Origin: Jeotgalicoccus halotolerans
GTDB taxonomy: Bacteria; Bacillota; Bacilli; Staphylococcales; Salinicoccaceae
Direction of reading: 5' to 3'
Assembly (NCBI RefSeq): GCF_003387165.1
Contig: NZ_QUMW01000013.1
Coordinates: forward strand, 62,001-126,000
DNA length: 64,000 nucleotides
The notes under the pieces are model-generated. The model ran no database searches, was not told the origin of the DNA, and worked only from the letters and a program-made list of their open reading frames with translations. The translations under genes were made by a program, and so were the position numbers. Position 1 is the first letter of the stretch, and each line of letters starts with the position of its first letter. Shown one piece after another: positions 28,615 to 36,565 of the stretch.

Positions 28615-29003
28615 TTGAATTTAACAAGCATAACGAGAAGAAATTATTTCAATGGAACAATAGCAATTGAAGATTTAAGGAATCTTTCCAAGCTTTTAAA
28701 TGGTCCTGATATTTATAAAAAGAGAGATGAACAGCTCGGTTTAGCGGGCGGAGGAAATAAAAAAATTGGAATTTTGATTGCTGATGCTTTAAAGAATGAT
28801 GCTGATACGTTAATTACTTGAGGAGCTGTGCAATCTAATCATTGCAGGCTAACTTTATCGGCAGCGAAGAAAGAACAATTAGACTGTCATCTTGTACTGG
28901 AAGATAGGGAGTCTGGCAGTTACGACGAGTGTACCGTTAATAAAGACACCGAAAGTATCCTGCGGGATGAATATAGAAGTCGCCGTGCCGTTATTTACCT
29001 GTA
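28615..29003 (+). pseudogene. Broken D-cysteine desulfhydrase / ACC deaminase-family gene
   Basis: From TTG 28615 (after TGGAGGTCG) the frame reads LNGPDIYKKRDEQLGLAGGGNK ... LIADALKNDADTLIT, then TGA, then continues in frame as GAVQSNHCRLTLSAAKKEQLDCHLVLEDRE. These match the N-terminal PLP-binding part of D-cysteine desulfhydrase, where KRDDLTGLAFGGNKxRKLE and GAIQSNH are conserved. The catalytic Lys region is altered, a stop interrupts the gene, and homology ends near residue 105 of about 330. Clearly non-functional. Confidence 0.88.
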
Positions 29004-29118
29004 AAAGGGATAAGTTTTTGGAGTAGAGCTCGTTCTCCATTATTTTATATCTTTCCCTGTCTTATAATTAAAACTATAAGTATGATATGTTTAATGAAAT
29101 AAAAATGGTGGTGAATGT

Positions 29119-30042
29119 GTGAAGCAGCATGGATTATGGTTAACTTATGGACTTGTTTTTTTAATTACTGCAATTTGGGGTTTGAACGTTGTATTCTTAA
29201 AAGTGCTCGTAGAAAATTTACCGCCTCAGACGATGACAGCTTTTCGTATTATGATAGCTGGTATTACAGCGATAATCATTGTTTACTTCGCTAGATCACT
29301 CAGGGGTTTAACGATAAGAGAGTGGATCTTCACACTATTTGGTATGACTTTCGGTGTTATTCTGCATCACCTCACACTGGCTTTGGGACTTGTAACAACA
29401 GCAGCCTCAACTGGATCGCTGATTTTATCGTTAGTCCCTTTGGCAACCGCCGTTCTCGGTATGATGTTTTTAGGAGAGCAGCTGACAAAAATGAGAGTAT
29501 TGGGTTTCATATTAGCATTGGCAGGCGTCTTCTTTATTCAGGGCGGCTCATTTTCAGGGCTTAAGTTATCTTCAGGTGAGATATTTTTGTTTATTTCGAT
29601 GTTTTCTCAGGCAATCAGTTTTATTTTTATTAAAAAAGCGACTGCGACTCTGGACTCAAAAGCCGTCACAGCGATTATGAACTTTGCGGGATCAATCGGC
29701 CTGCTTCTTATTGCTCTTGTTTTAGAACCTGGAGGTTTAGCAGAAATGACGACAGCTTCTGCAGGGGTGTATGTCGTGCTCTTTACTTCGGGTATCGTGG
29801 CGACGGGAATCGGTCACATGGTATTTAATTCAGCAATCCAAAAGATTGGCGCATCAAAAACGGCAATTTTTAATAACTTTGTTCCGTTCTTTGGTGTCCT
29901 GTTCTCGGTGATTTTTCTAAACGAAGTGATTGAACCTGCCCAACTGATTGGATTTGTATTTATTGTGGCGGGTGTGCTGTTTGGTACAGGTTATTTGGAA
30001 AGAGTGTGGTTTAAAAATCAGCAGAAAAGAGTAAACCGCTGA
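29119..30042 (+). CDS. EamA/DMT-family membrane exporter
   Basis: 307-residue protein with ten hydrophobic segments arranged as two EamA repeats (about 8-140 and 150-292). The N-terminal LVFLITAIWGLNVVFLKVL is typical of drug/metabolite transporters. Substrate unknown. The start is GTG 29119 after GGTGGTG. It stands alone between the broken desulfhydrase gene and the PurC paralogue. Confidence 0.88.
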   Translation: MKQHGLWLTYGLVFLITAIWGLNVVFLKVLVENLPPQTMTAFRIMIAGITAIIIVYFARSLRGLTIREWIFTLFGMTFGVILHHLTLALGLVTTAASTGSLILSLVPLATAVLGMMFLGEQLTKMRVLGFILALAGVFFIQGGSFSGLKLSSGEIFLFISMFSQAISFIFIKKATATLDSKAVTAIMNFAGSIGLLLIALVLEPGGLAEMTTASAGVYVVLFTSGIVATGIGHMVFNSAIQKIGASKTAIFNNFVPFFGVLFSVIFLNEVIEPAQLIGFVFIVAGVLFGTGYLERVWFKNQQKRVNR

Positions 30043-30148
30043 AGCATAAAAATCGTATATTATATGTGAAAATCTAAGTAATCATCATTAAAAAGTTATA
30101 TAATCCGAACATTTTATAATTTATATAAAAATACATTCGTTATTTAAC

Positions 30149-30177
30149 TTGATTAACTCAATTTTAACAAGTAAAAT
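30149..30177 (+). promoter_or_regulatory. Sigma-A promoter of the PurC paralogue
   Basis: TTGATT (30149-30154), 17-nt spacer, TAAAAT (30172-30177), 38 bp before the TTG start. Confidence 0.6.
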
Positions 30178-30214
30178 ATGAAACATGATAAATTGATTAT
30201 AGGAGTGTATTCAA

Positions 30215-30901
30215 TTGGACTTAATTTACCGCGGTAAGACCAAAGACGTTTACAAAGATGATGATGGTGAAACTGTTTTATATTTTAAAGATGATATGAC
30301 AGGAAAAGACGGTGTATTTGATCCAGGTGAAAATCAGGTCGGTTTAAAAATTGAAGGATCTGGAATTGCCGGCCTTCAAATGACAAGCTTTTTCTTCGAA
30401 AAATTAAATGCTTCAGATATCCCGACACATTACATAAGTGCAGATGTTGAAAACCGCGAGATGAGAGTTAAAAAAGTATCTGTTTTCGGAGAAGGGCTGG
30501 AAGTTATCTGTCGTTTTAAAGCAGTAGGCAGCTTTATCCGCCGTTACGGAGATTATATTGAAGAGGGCGCTGAGCTCCCTGCTTACGTTGAAATGACTTT
30601 AAAGGACGATGAAAGACAGGATCCGTTTATTAATGAAGCAGCACTTGAGGCACTGAATATTTTAAATGCGGATGAGTATGATGAAATAGTGAGTCTAACA
30701 GTTAAAATCAGTGAAGTGATTAAAGAAGAGCTTGCTGAAAAAGGGCTGGATTTATATGATATTAAATTGGAATTTGGGCGTGATGAAGAAACAGGTGAAG
30801 TGCTGCTGATTGATGAAATTTCAGGCGGCAACATGCGCGTATATAAAGACGGGGAATATATTGAACCGTTGAAATTGAATGGCTATATGTTTGATAAGTA
30901 A
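30215..30901 (+). CDS. SAICAR synthetase (PurC) paralogue, orphan
   Basis: 228 residues with the PurC fold: LIYRGKTKDVYKDDD at the N-terminus, VICRFKAVGSFIRRYG, DPFINEAAL, and DIKLEFGRDEETGEVLLIDEIS near the end. The family's following SPDTCRLWD, which contacts the substrate, reads SGGNMRVYKDG here. The gene is not in a pur operon. It may be a genuine but divergent SAICAR synthetase or have a changed substrate. Start TTG 30215 after AGGAGTG. Confidence 0.85.
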   Translation: MDLIYRGKTKDVYKDDDGETVLYFKDDMTGKDGVFDPGENQVGLKIEGSGIAGLQMTSFFFEKLNASDIPTHYISADVENREMRVKKVSVFGEGLEVICRFKAVGSFIRRYGDYIEEGAELPAYVEMTLKDDERQDPFINEAALEALNILNADEYDEIVSLTVKISEVIKEELAEKGLDLYDIKLEFGRDEETGEVLLIDEISGGNMRVYKDGEYIEPLKLNGYMFDK

Positions 30902-30932
30902 TATTGAACTTTGCAGATTTAAATTTTGGGCT

Positions 30933-30967
30933 GGGGCTGGAATGACATCATTTCATATGTACCCCAA
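30933..30967 (+). repeat. Dispersed single copy of the 41-bp GGGGTTGG repeat
   Basis: GGGGCTGGAATGACATC then TTTCATATGTACCCCAA, aligning along its whole length with the units at 52930-53207 (GGGGTTGGCATGA ... TCATGTGTATCCCAA). It lies between the PurC paralogue and its terminator. Confidence 0.7.
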
Positions 30968-31017
30968 TTACTTTAGATACAATATATCTCTTAAAACCGA
31001 TGAAACCCATAATAATA

Positions 31018-31060
31018 CCCTTCAACGTTCACTGCTAAGTGAACGTTGAAGGGTTATTTT
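31018..31060. terminator. Terminator after the PurC paralogue
   Basis: A 16-bp perfect stem CCCTTCAACGTTCACT / AGTGAACGTTGAAGGG with loop GCTA, then TTATTTTTA. Possibly works both ways, facing the remnants on the minus strand. Confidence 0.88.
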
Positions 31061-31063
31061 TAG

Positions 31064-31210
31064 TTTATCAGTTTTCCAATACTTCCAGATAGTCTTCTAC
31101 AAGATATCTGTAACCGTAATTGGCTATATAATACATCATTTATGCTTTTTTATAAGGATCTTTCCATCCTCAGTAGGAAACTTCTCTTCAAATGCCATGC
31201 CTAAAAATTT
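31064..31210 (-). pseudogene. Possible gene remnant, two overlapping short frames
   Basis: Minus-strand frames read LKFLGMAFEEKFPTEDGKI (ending LIKKHK, stop) and, overlapping at ATGATG, MMYYIANYGYRYLVEDYLEV. Both look protein-like but are broken, and I do not recognise the family. It may be the tail of a lost gene downstream of topB. Confidence 0.35.
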
Positions 31211-31237
31211 TAAGGTTTACCCTTATATATTTTCTGT

Positions 31238-31315
31238 CTAAGCAGCTGAACTGATTATAAATACAGCAAGCACAATAATAGGTATAACTGCAAAAGTGAA
31301 TATTCCGCTGTTCAT
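31238..31315 (-). CDS. Very small hydrophobic peptide (25 residues)
   Basis: ATG at 31313-31315 preceded by GGAGAGAATGTG. The product is a single membrane-spanning helix (MNSGIFTFAVIPIIVL...SSAA). It lies 27 bp downstream of topB on the same strand and could be cotranscribed. No family assigned. It resembles the many small membrane peptides of staphylococci, but is too short for certainty. Confidence 0.45.
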   Translation of the reverse strand: MNSGIFTFAVIPIIVLAVFIISSAA

Positions 31316-31341
31316 CACATTCTCTCCAGTATCAGCAGATA

Positions 31342-33486
31342 TTAGTTATCCAGCTTCAGTTTCTTCAGCTGTTCTGCCAGTGCATTATTTATCGGTTCTT
31401 CTTTCTGATTCACATATTTATTAACGGTTTTCTTATCCACACGGCCTTTATTTTCTTTTTTCTTCCGCGCTTCAAAGCTCGACATTTTTTCACGGTGCCC
31501 GCAGACACATCTGAAAACCTGCCCGTCACCCGAGCCGCTCAGCGTCATTTTCTTCTTGCATTTCGGACATCTGGCGTTCGTTATTTTTTCAACGTTGCGT
31601 TTATATCCGCATTCTCTGTCCTGGCATACGTGCATCGTGCCTTTTTTGCCTTTGACTTCCAGCAGCGGTTTGCCGCATTCAGGACAGTCTCTGCCTGTGA
31701 GATTATCGTGCTTGAATTTCTTCTCGCTCGCCTTGATTTCTCTGACAATCTCTTTCGTATGTTCTTTCATATCTTCGATAAACTTCCGTCTGTTCATTTT
31801 ACCTTTTTCAATCTGTTCAAGCTGGGTTTCCCATTGAGCAGTAGTGACAGGGGATTTTAAGATCTCCGGTGCCAAATCTAAAAGCTGTCTTCCTTTTGAA
31901 GTGAGTTTAATTGCCTGGCCGTTCTTCTCCAGATAGAAAGTATTGAACAGTTTATCGATAATATCTGCCCGTGTTGCGACTGTGCCAAGCCCGCCGGATT
32001 CTGCCAGTGTTTTCTTATGTTCTTTGTCCATCTGGAAGTATTTCGCAGGGTTTTCCATAGCTTGAAGCAGTGATGCTTCCGTGAAACGTGCAGGCGGGGT
32101 TGTTTCGCCTGTTGTTTTCCTGATTTTGTTTACAGTCAGTTTATCACCTTGTTTTACATCAGTTGTAATGTCAGACGATTCTTCTTTATAAACAATTTTG
32201 AAGCCCTGATTTAATACTCTGTTGTATTTTGCTTCGAGTTGTTCACCGTTGATTTCAGCAGTGACAGTTGTCACTTCATACTCATACGGCGGCAGCAGCA
32301 CACTCATAAATCTCTGAACAACTAATTCATAAATCCGTTTTTCGCGTTCTGTAAAGTCAGCAAGGAAAACCGGACTTTCAGTTGGAATAATAGCATGGTG
32401 ATCGCTTACCTTGCTGTCGTTGACGAAGGAACTGTTTGTTTTAAGTGGTGTTCTTAAAATACGTGCCGCAACTTTACTGAACTGGCCGATGCCGCTGACT
32501 TCGACTCTCTCTTTTAATGTATCCACGATATCTTCCGAAATAAATTTAGAATCCGTTCTTGGATACGTCAGTACTTTGTGACGTTCATACAGAGCCTGCA
32601 TCGTCTGCAGTGTTTCTTTTGCAGACATGCCGAATATCTTATTGGCATCTCTCTGCAGTTCTGTCAGATCATACAGACCAGGAGCGAATTGTTTCTTTTT
32701 CTTCTTTTGAACGTCTTTAACAGTTAATGAAGCAGCATTCAGCTTTTGGCTGACTTTATCGATTAGATTTTCATCGAAAGTCGAGTAGCCTTTGCCATCT
32801 GTCCATTTAAAGGTCAGTTTATCCGTAACGACATCAAGTCCGTAGAACGTTTTCGGTTTAAAGTTTTTAATTGTCTCTTCCCGCGCCTGAATAATTGCGA
32901 GTGTTGGTGTCTGTACACGGCCGCAGTTAAGCTGGGCGTTGTGTTTTGTCGTCAGTGCACGGGTCGCGTTTAAACCGACATACCAGTCCGCTTCACTTCT
33001 TGCAGCGGCTGCCTGATAAAGATTAATGAATTTGTTTCCAGGCTGAAGATTTTTAAATCCATTCGCAATCGCTTTATCAGTAACTGAAGAAATCCAGAGA
33101 CGTTTTACCGGCTTATTTACTTTCGCATAATCGAGAATCCAGCGGGCAACGAGTTCACCCTCACGTCCGGCATCTGTTGCGATGATAATCTCATCAACAT
33201 CCTGACGTTTCAGCTGGGACTGGACAGCTTTAAACTGTTTTGTCGTTTTCGGAATATGAGTCAATTTCAGCGGGGCAGGGAGCATAGGTAAATCGTTGAG
33301 TTCCCACTTTTGATATTTTGTATCATATTTTTCAGGGTCCTGGAGCGTCACTAAATGTCCAAGTGCCCAGGTCACAATATATTTACTGCCTTCTAAATAA
33401 CCATTACCTTTTTTACTGCAGTTCAGCACACGGGCAATGTCACGTGCTACTGAAGGTTTTTCAGCAAGTACAACACTTTTTGCCAA
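31342..33486 (-). CDS. topB: DNA topoisomerase III
   Basis: Type IA topoisomerase that decatenates and relaxes DNA. 714 residues. The TOPRIM domain begins SVVLAEKPSVARDIARVL and includes TDAGREGELVARWIL. The active-site Tyr is in LTYPRTDSKF. Two C-terminal zinc ribbons (CPECGKPL...CQDRECG and CPKCKKKM...CVCG) end in a Lys-rich tail. The start is a TTG at 33484-33486 after GAGAGGATG; an ATG just upstream is out of frame. Confidence 0.96.
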   Translation of the reverse strand: MAKSVVLAEKPSVARDIARVLNCSKKGNGYLEGSKYIVTWALGHLVTLQDPEKYDTKYQKWELNDLPMLPAPLKLTHIPKTTKQFKAVQSQLKRQDVDEIIIATDAGREGELVARWILDYAKVNKPVKRLWISSVTDKAIANGFKNLQPGNKFINLYQAAAARSEADWYVGLNATRALTTKHNAQLNCGRVQTPTLAIIQAREETIKNFKPKTFYGLDVVTDKLTFKWTDGKGYSTFDENLIDKVSQKLNAASLTVKDVQKKKKKQFAPGLYDLTELQRDANKIFGMSAKETLQTMQALYERHKVLTYPRTDSKFISEDIVDTLKERVEVSGIGQFSKVAARILRTPLKTNSSFVNDSKVSDHHAIIPTESPVFLADFTEREKRIYELVVQRFMSVLLPPYEYEVTTVTAEINGEQLEAKYNRVLNQGFKIVYKEESSDITTDVKQGDKLTVNKIRKTTGETTPPARFTEASLLQAMENPAKYFQMDKEHKKTLAESGGLGTVATRADIIDKLFNTFYLEKNGQAIKLTSKGRQLLDLAPEILKSPVTTAQWETQLEQIEKGKMNRRKFIEDMKEHTKEIVREIKASEKKFKHDNLTGRDCPECGKPLLEVKGKKGTMHVCQDRECGYKRNVEKITNARCPKCKKKMTLSGSGDGQVFRCVCGHREKMSSFEARKKKENKGRVDKKTVNKYVNQKEEPINNALAEQLKKLKLDN

Positions 33487-33540
33487 AAATATTCATCCTC
33501 TCGTTCATTCAATGTATCTGTTAATTATACTCGTTTTACA

Positions 33541-33577
33541 GAAAAAAACATACTGCAGGAAGATTTCCTGCAGTATG
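33541..33577 (-). terminator. Terminator after the secreted repeat-protein pair
   Basis: CATACTGCAGGAA / TTCCTGCAGTATG perfect 13-bp stem with a 3-nt loop; on the minus strand it is followed by seven T. Confidence 0.9.
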
Positions 33578-33596
33578 TTCGCTTCACTATTTAATA

Positions 33597-34325
33597 TTAT
33601 TTTTCTTCATATGACCATTTCCACATTTCACCATCTGACATGAAGTGATAAACGTAATCGTCATCGTACAGCTTAAAGTTATACTTGCCGGCTTTCACCG
33701 GATTTTCATTTAAAACTTCAGGATCGTTGTGAGCAAGATACATCAGTTCTTCATCTGTGAAGTCTTGCATTAATTCACTATATGACCAGTTCCAGTAGTC
33801 ACCGTCATATGAGAAATGGAATTCATAATCACCGTAGACAAAGTTATAGTTGTAAGGCTCTTCCTGTACCGGTGCAGCATCAAGTGCAGCCGGTGAATAC
33901 AGTGCCAGTTTAGCCAGGTTTTCCTTTGTGACATCTATATCCATAGCATCAACTTTTTGATGAGGCACCATTGCTTGTGAGTCATTCTCTGGATTAGCAT
34001 TTTCATTAGAGCCGTCCAGCTGACGTGCCTGTTCTATTTGAAAAATCTCTGCGACAGCCTCATTAAACTCTACCTGTGATATTTCTCCACTGTCTTTAGA
34101 CTCTGCGAGCCCATTAATTCTGTTCTGTCCTTCTTGTGACATCCAAGTAGCGTCAAATCCGATATTTGCCCAGCCGTCACCATCCGGATCAGCGTCTGCA
34201 GGCAGCACTTCACCCCAGACAGTTTTGGCACCTTCTTCTTCATCCGCCTGTGCTGTGCCGCTTATTCCCGTGAATGTTAATGTGCCTGCTACTAAGAGTG
34301 AACCTAATAAAGTTACTTTTTTCAT
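33597..34325 (-). CDS. Secreted aromatic-repeat protein, copy 2 of a tandem pair
   Basis: 242 residues with a signal peptide (MKKVTLLGSLLVAG…GTAQA|DEEE). An N-terminal region contains DADPDGDGWANIGFDATW, then a helical part, then two copies of a roughly 47-residue module: LAxxxPxxLxxxPV, YNF..Y.Y.F..DG..WxWSY. The last module ends at the C-terminus. It is a clear paralogue of the gene at 34354, 28 bp away. Function unknown; similar Tyr/Trp-rich secreted proteins exist in staphylococci. RBS AGGAAGGTG. Confidence 0.85.
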   Translation of the reverse strand: MKKVTLLGSLLVAGTLTFTGISGTAQADEEEGAKTVWGEVLPADADPDGDGWANIGFDATWMSQEGQNRINGLAESKDSGEISQVEFNEAVAEIFQIEQARQLDGSNENANPENDSQAMVPHQKVDAMDIDVTKENLAKLALYSPAALDAAPVQEEPYNYNFVYGDYEFHFSYDGDYWNWSYSELMQDFTDEELMYLAHNDPEVLNENPVKAGKYNFKLYDDDYVYHFMSDGEMWKWSYEEK

Positions 34326-34353
34326 TGGAAAACACCTTCCTGAAATTTAACTG

Positions 34354-35025
34354 TTATTTATTCTCGTAAGACCATGTCCATTCTTTACCGTCTGATGCGA
34401 AATGATAAACGTATTTGTCATCCGATATTTTAAAGTCATAAGCGCCGTCTTTAACCGGTGCATCGTTTAAGACCTCGGGGTTATTGTGAACGAGATGAAT
34501 TAACTCTTCATCAGTGTATTCTTTGTCTACTTCCTCATATCCCCATGTCCATGAGTTTCCATCATAAGAAAAATCGAACTCATATCCGTCGTATACAAAG
34601 TTATAGTTGTATGGTTCATCTTTTACAGGTGCCGCATCTAATGTTTTCGGTGCGTTAAATGCAACACTGGCCAGATTCTCTTCAGTTGTTTCAATACCGC
34701 CGTAGGGTCCGTTAATCAGTGCGTGTTCTTCATCAAAAATGTCTGTGACTATTTCGTTATATTCAACCTGTGTAATCTCACCAGCCTGACGTTGGTCTGT
34801 CAGTTCTGAAATTCTTTCTCTCTGGTTATCCGGAAGCCAGTCCAGACTGTATCCGCCGTTTGACCAGCCGTCGCCATTCAGATCGCTTTCTGCATCTACT
34901 ACTGTTCCCCAAACGGTTCTCGCGCCATCGTATTCAATTTCGTCCGCCTGTGCTGTGTTATTGACTCCTGTAAACGTCAATGCGCCTGCGACTAATAATG
35001 AACTGAATAAAGTTACTTTCTTCAT
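34354..35025 (-). CDS. Secreted aromatic-repeat protein, copy 1 of a tandem pair
   Basis: 223 residues, signal peptide ending NNTAQA|DE. Same layout as its neighbour: SDLNGDGWSNGGYSLDW, a helical EITQVEYNEIVTDIFDEEHA segment, then two modules with SYDGNSWTWGYE and ASDGKEWTWSYE. The DxNGDGW stretch could bind calcium (inference). It lacks the roughly 20-residue Asn/Gln-rich insert seen in copy 2. The two genes share a terminator, so they form an operon. RBS GGAAGGGG. Confidence 0.85.
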   Translation of the reverse strand: MKKVTLFSSLLVAGALTFTGVNNTAQADEIEYDGARTVWGTVVDAESDLNGDGWSNGGYSLDWLPDNQRERISELTDQRQAGEITQVEYNEIVTDIFDEEHALINGPYGGIETTEENLASVAFNAPKTLDAAPVKDEPYNYNFVYDGYEFDFSYDGNSWTWGYEEVDKEYTDEELIHLVHNNPEVLNDAPVKDGAYDFKISDDKYVYHFASDGKEWTWSYENK

Positions 35026-35121
35026 GAAAATCCCCTTCCTGAATATCTAACTTTATTTCTTACGGCCAAATTACCACAGGAAGCTTATCATTGCAATTAT
35101 GTTACACATATTTCATACATA

Positions 35122-35590
35122 TTACTGAGCCTGGACAGATAAAAAGTTTTGCAGTTGCTGCTCATTTTCCTCCACATCAATATCCAGAACTGCCCCCGCA
35201 CCGGTATATGCATTCTCGTATGAATAGTCTACTGGAATTCTTAGTGTTTCGATGGCCTGGTCTTTATCAGAAATTATTCCTTTTCCCATTGAAAGAAGCG
35301 TTTTACTATCAATATTTGTGTCGATATATGGATCTGCCATTCCCAGCAGTTTAGGCAGTTTGACGAAATTCTGTATATTTACAGCTTCTTTCGTCAGTTT
35401 CGCAATCACTTCCTGCTGGCGTTCAACTCTTCCATAATCGTTATTTTCGTCTTTACGGAAACGGACGTAACCCAGCATCTTTTCACCATAGCCCGGAACT
35501 TCCACATATGTATCCCGCATGAGCGAAACAAGCTTCATTTCACTGCTGTCCTGGTCATATATTTCATTTCTATTCTCCGCAGCAAATAAA
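35122..35590 (-). pseudogene. Broken LytR-CpsA-Psr (LCP) family gene
   Basis: Minus-strand translation gives MKLVSLMRDTYVEVPGYGEK joined directly to LGYVRFRKDENNDYGRVERQQEVI. In LCP proteins these motifs (SIPRDTYV and YVRxRxxDxDxGRxxRQQ) are about 75 residues apart, so an internal in-frame deletion is evident. The membrane anchor and first domain part are missing, although the frame runs upstream to about 35590 without a start. LCP enzymes attach teichoic acids or capsule to peptidoglycan. Confidence 0.82.
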
Positions 35591-35671
35591 TGTTTTCATT
35601 TTAAGATTTTTTGCTGTATCTGTCTACAATGTACAAATATACATATAACGTATATTTTTTCTCCAGTAGTT

Positions 35672-35700
35672 TTGACAACTTTGTGAATGCGTATTAAACT
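35672..35700 (+). promoter_or_regulatory. Sigma-A promoter for the GMC dehydrogenase operon
   Basis: TTGACA (35672-35677), 17-nt spacer, TAAACT (35695-35700), 52 bp before the start codon. Confidence 0.75.
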
Positions 35701-35752
35701 TGCTATGAGATTATGTTATGTTTTAATCAAAGAAAAGAGGGGGATAATTTCC

Positions 35753-36565
35753 ATGGTCAAACACACATCAGGTAATAATGGACAAAATGAAAAACAATTT
35801 TCACGCCGTGACTTCCTGAAGACGACAGGTGTGGCAGCCGGCGGTATTGCCGGAGGTGCACTTTTAGGCGGTTTAACAGGTTTCCAATTCGGTTCTGATC
35901 AGCAATCTGAAACAGCGGAAACGGATACCGGCGGAGACACTGCATCGGGCGGCGAAGGCGGCGCTGATGTACCTGAATTTGCAGCACGTACTTTCATCAG
36001 CAGGCAGGAAGATTTTGCAGCTCTTGCAGCAGCAACAGAGCGGATTTATCCGGAGGATGATAACGGGCCAGGTGCTATTGAACTCGGTGTTCCTTATTTC
36101 ATCGACAGACAACTTTACGGTACATGGGGAACGAATGGAACGGATTACCGCATGGGGCCTTTCGAGCCAATGGCATCCGATACACACGGCCGTCAGGAGA
36201 AACTAACCCGCGGTGAAATGTTCATACTCGGAATCAGACGTTTAAGAGAATATGCAGTTGAAGAACACGACGAAGAGTTTGTGAAGCTGGATGGAGATAC
36301 ACAGGATGAAGTTCTGAAGGCATTCGAATCAGGAGATGTCGAAATTCCAGGCATGCGTGCGGAAGCATTCTTTTCCCTCCTTAGAAACACAACAATTGAA
36401 GGCGTCTATGCCGACCCGGTATACGGCGGCAATAAAAACATGGAAGGCTGGAAGATGATTCAGTATCCCGGGCCGCGTATGGGCTGGATGGATAAGATTA
36501 CTTCTGAGGAGTTCGTAGAACTGGAGCCTGAAAGTCTGAGAGCATATCAAGGAGGCGGAATGTAA
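35753..36565 (+). CDS. Gluconate 2-dehydrogenase subunit 3-like, Tat-exported
   Basis: 270 residues from ATG 35753 after GAGGGGGATAA. A twin-arginine signal SRRDFLKTTGVAAGGIAGGALLGG (about residues 18-40) is followed by an Asp/Gly-rich linker and the subunit-3 domain (FAALAAATERIYPEDDNGPGAIELGVPYFIDRQL). In this family the small subunit carries the flavoprotein partner across the membrane by hitch-hiking on its Tat signal. The next gene starts 1 bp before its end. Confidence 0.92.
   Translation: MVKHTSGNNGQNEKQFSRRDFLKTTGVAAGGIAGGALLGGLTGFQFGSDQQSETAETDTGGDTASGGEGGADVPEFAARTFISRQEDFAALAAATERIYPEDDNGPGAIELGVPYFIDRQLYGTWGTNGTDYRMGPFEPMASDTHGRQEKLTRGEMFILGIRRLREYAVEEHDEEFVKLDGDTQDEVLKAFESGDVEIPGMRAEAFFSLLRNTTIEGVYADPVYGGNKNMEGWKMIQYPGPRMGWMDKITSEEFVELEPESLRAYQGGGM

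Noticed and set aside
31495-31860. 121-codon frame antisense to topB
   Set aside because: Shadow of the Lys-rich C-terminus of topB on the other strand.
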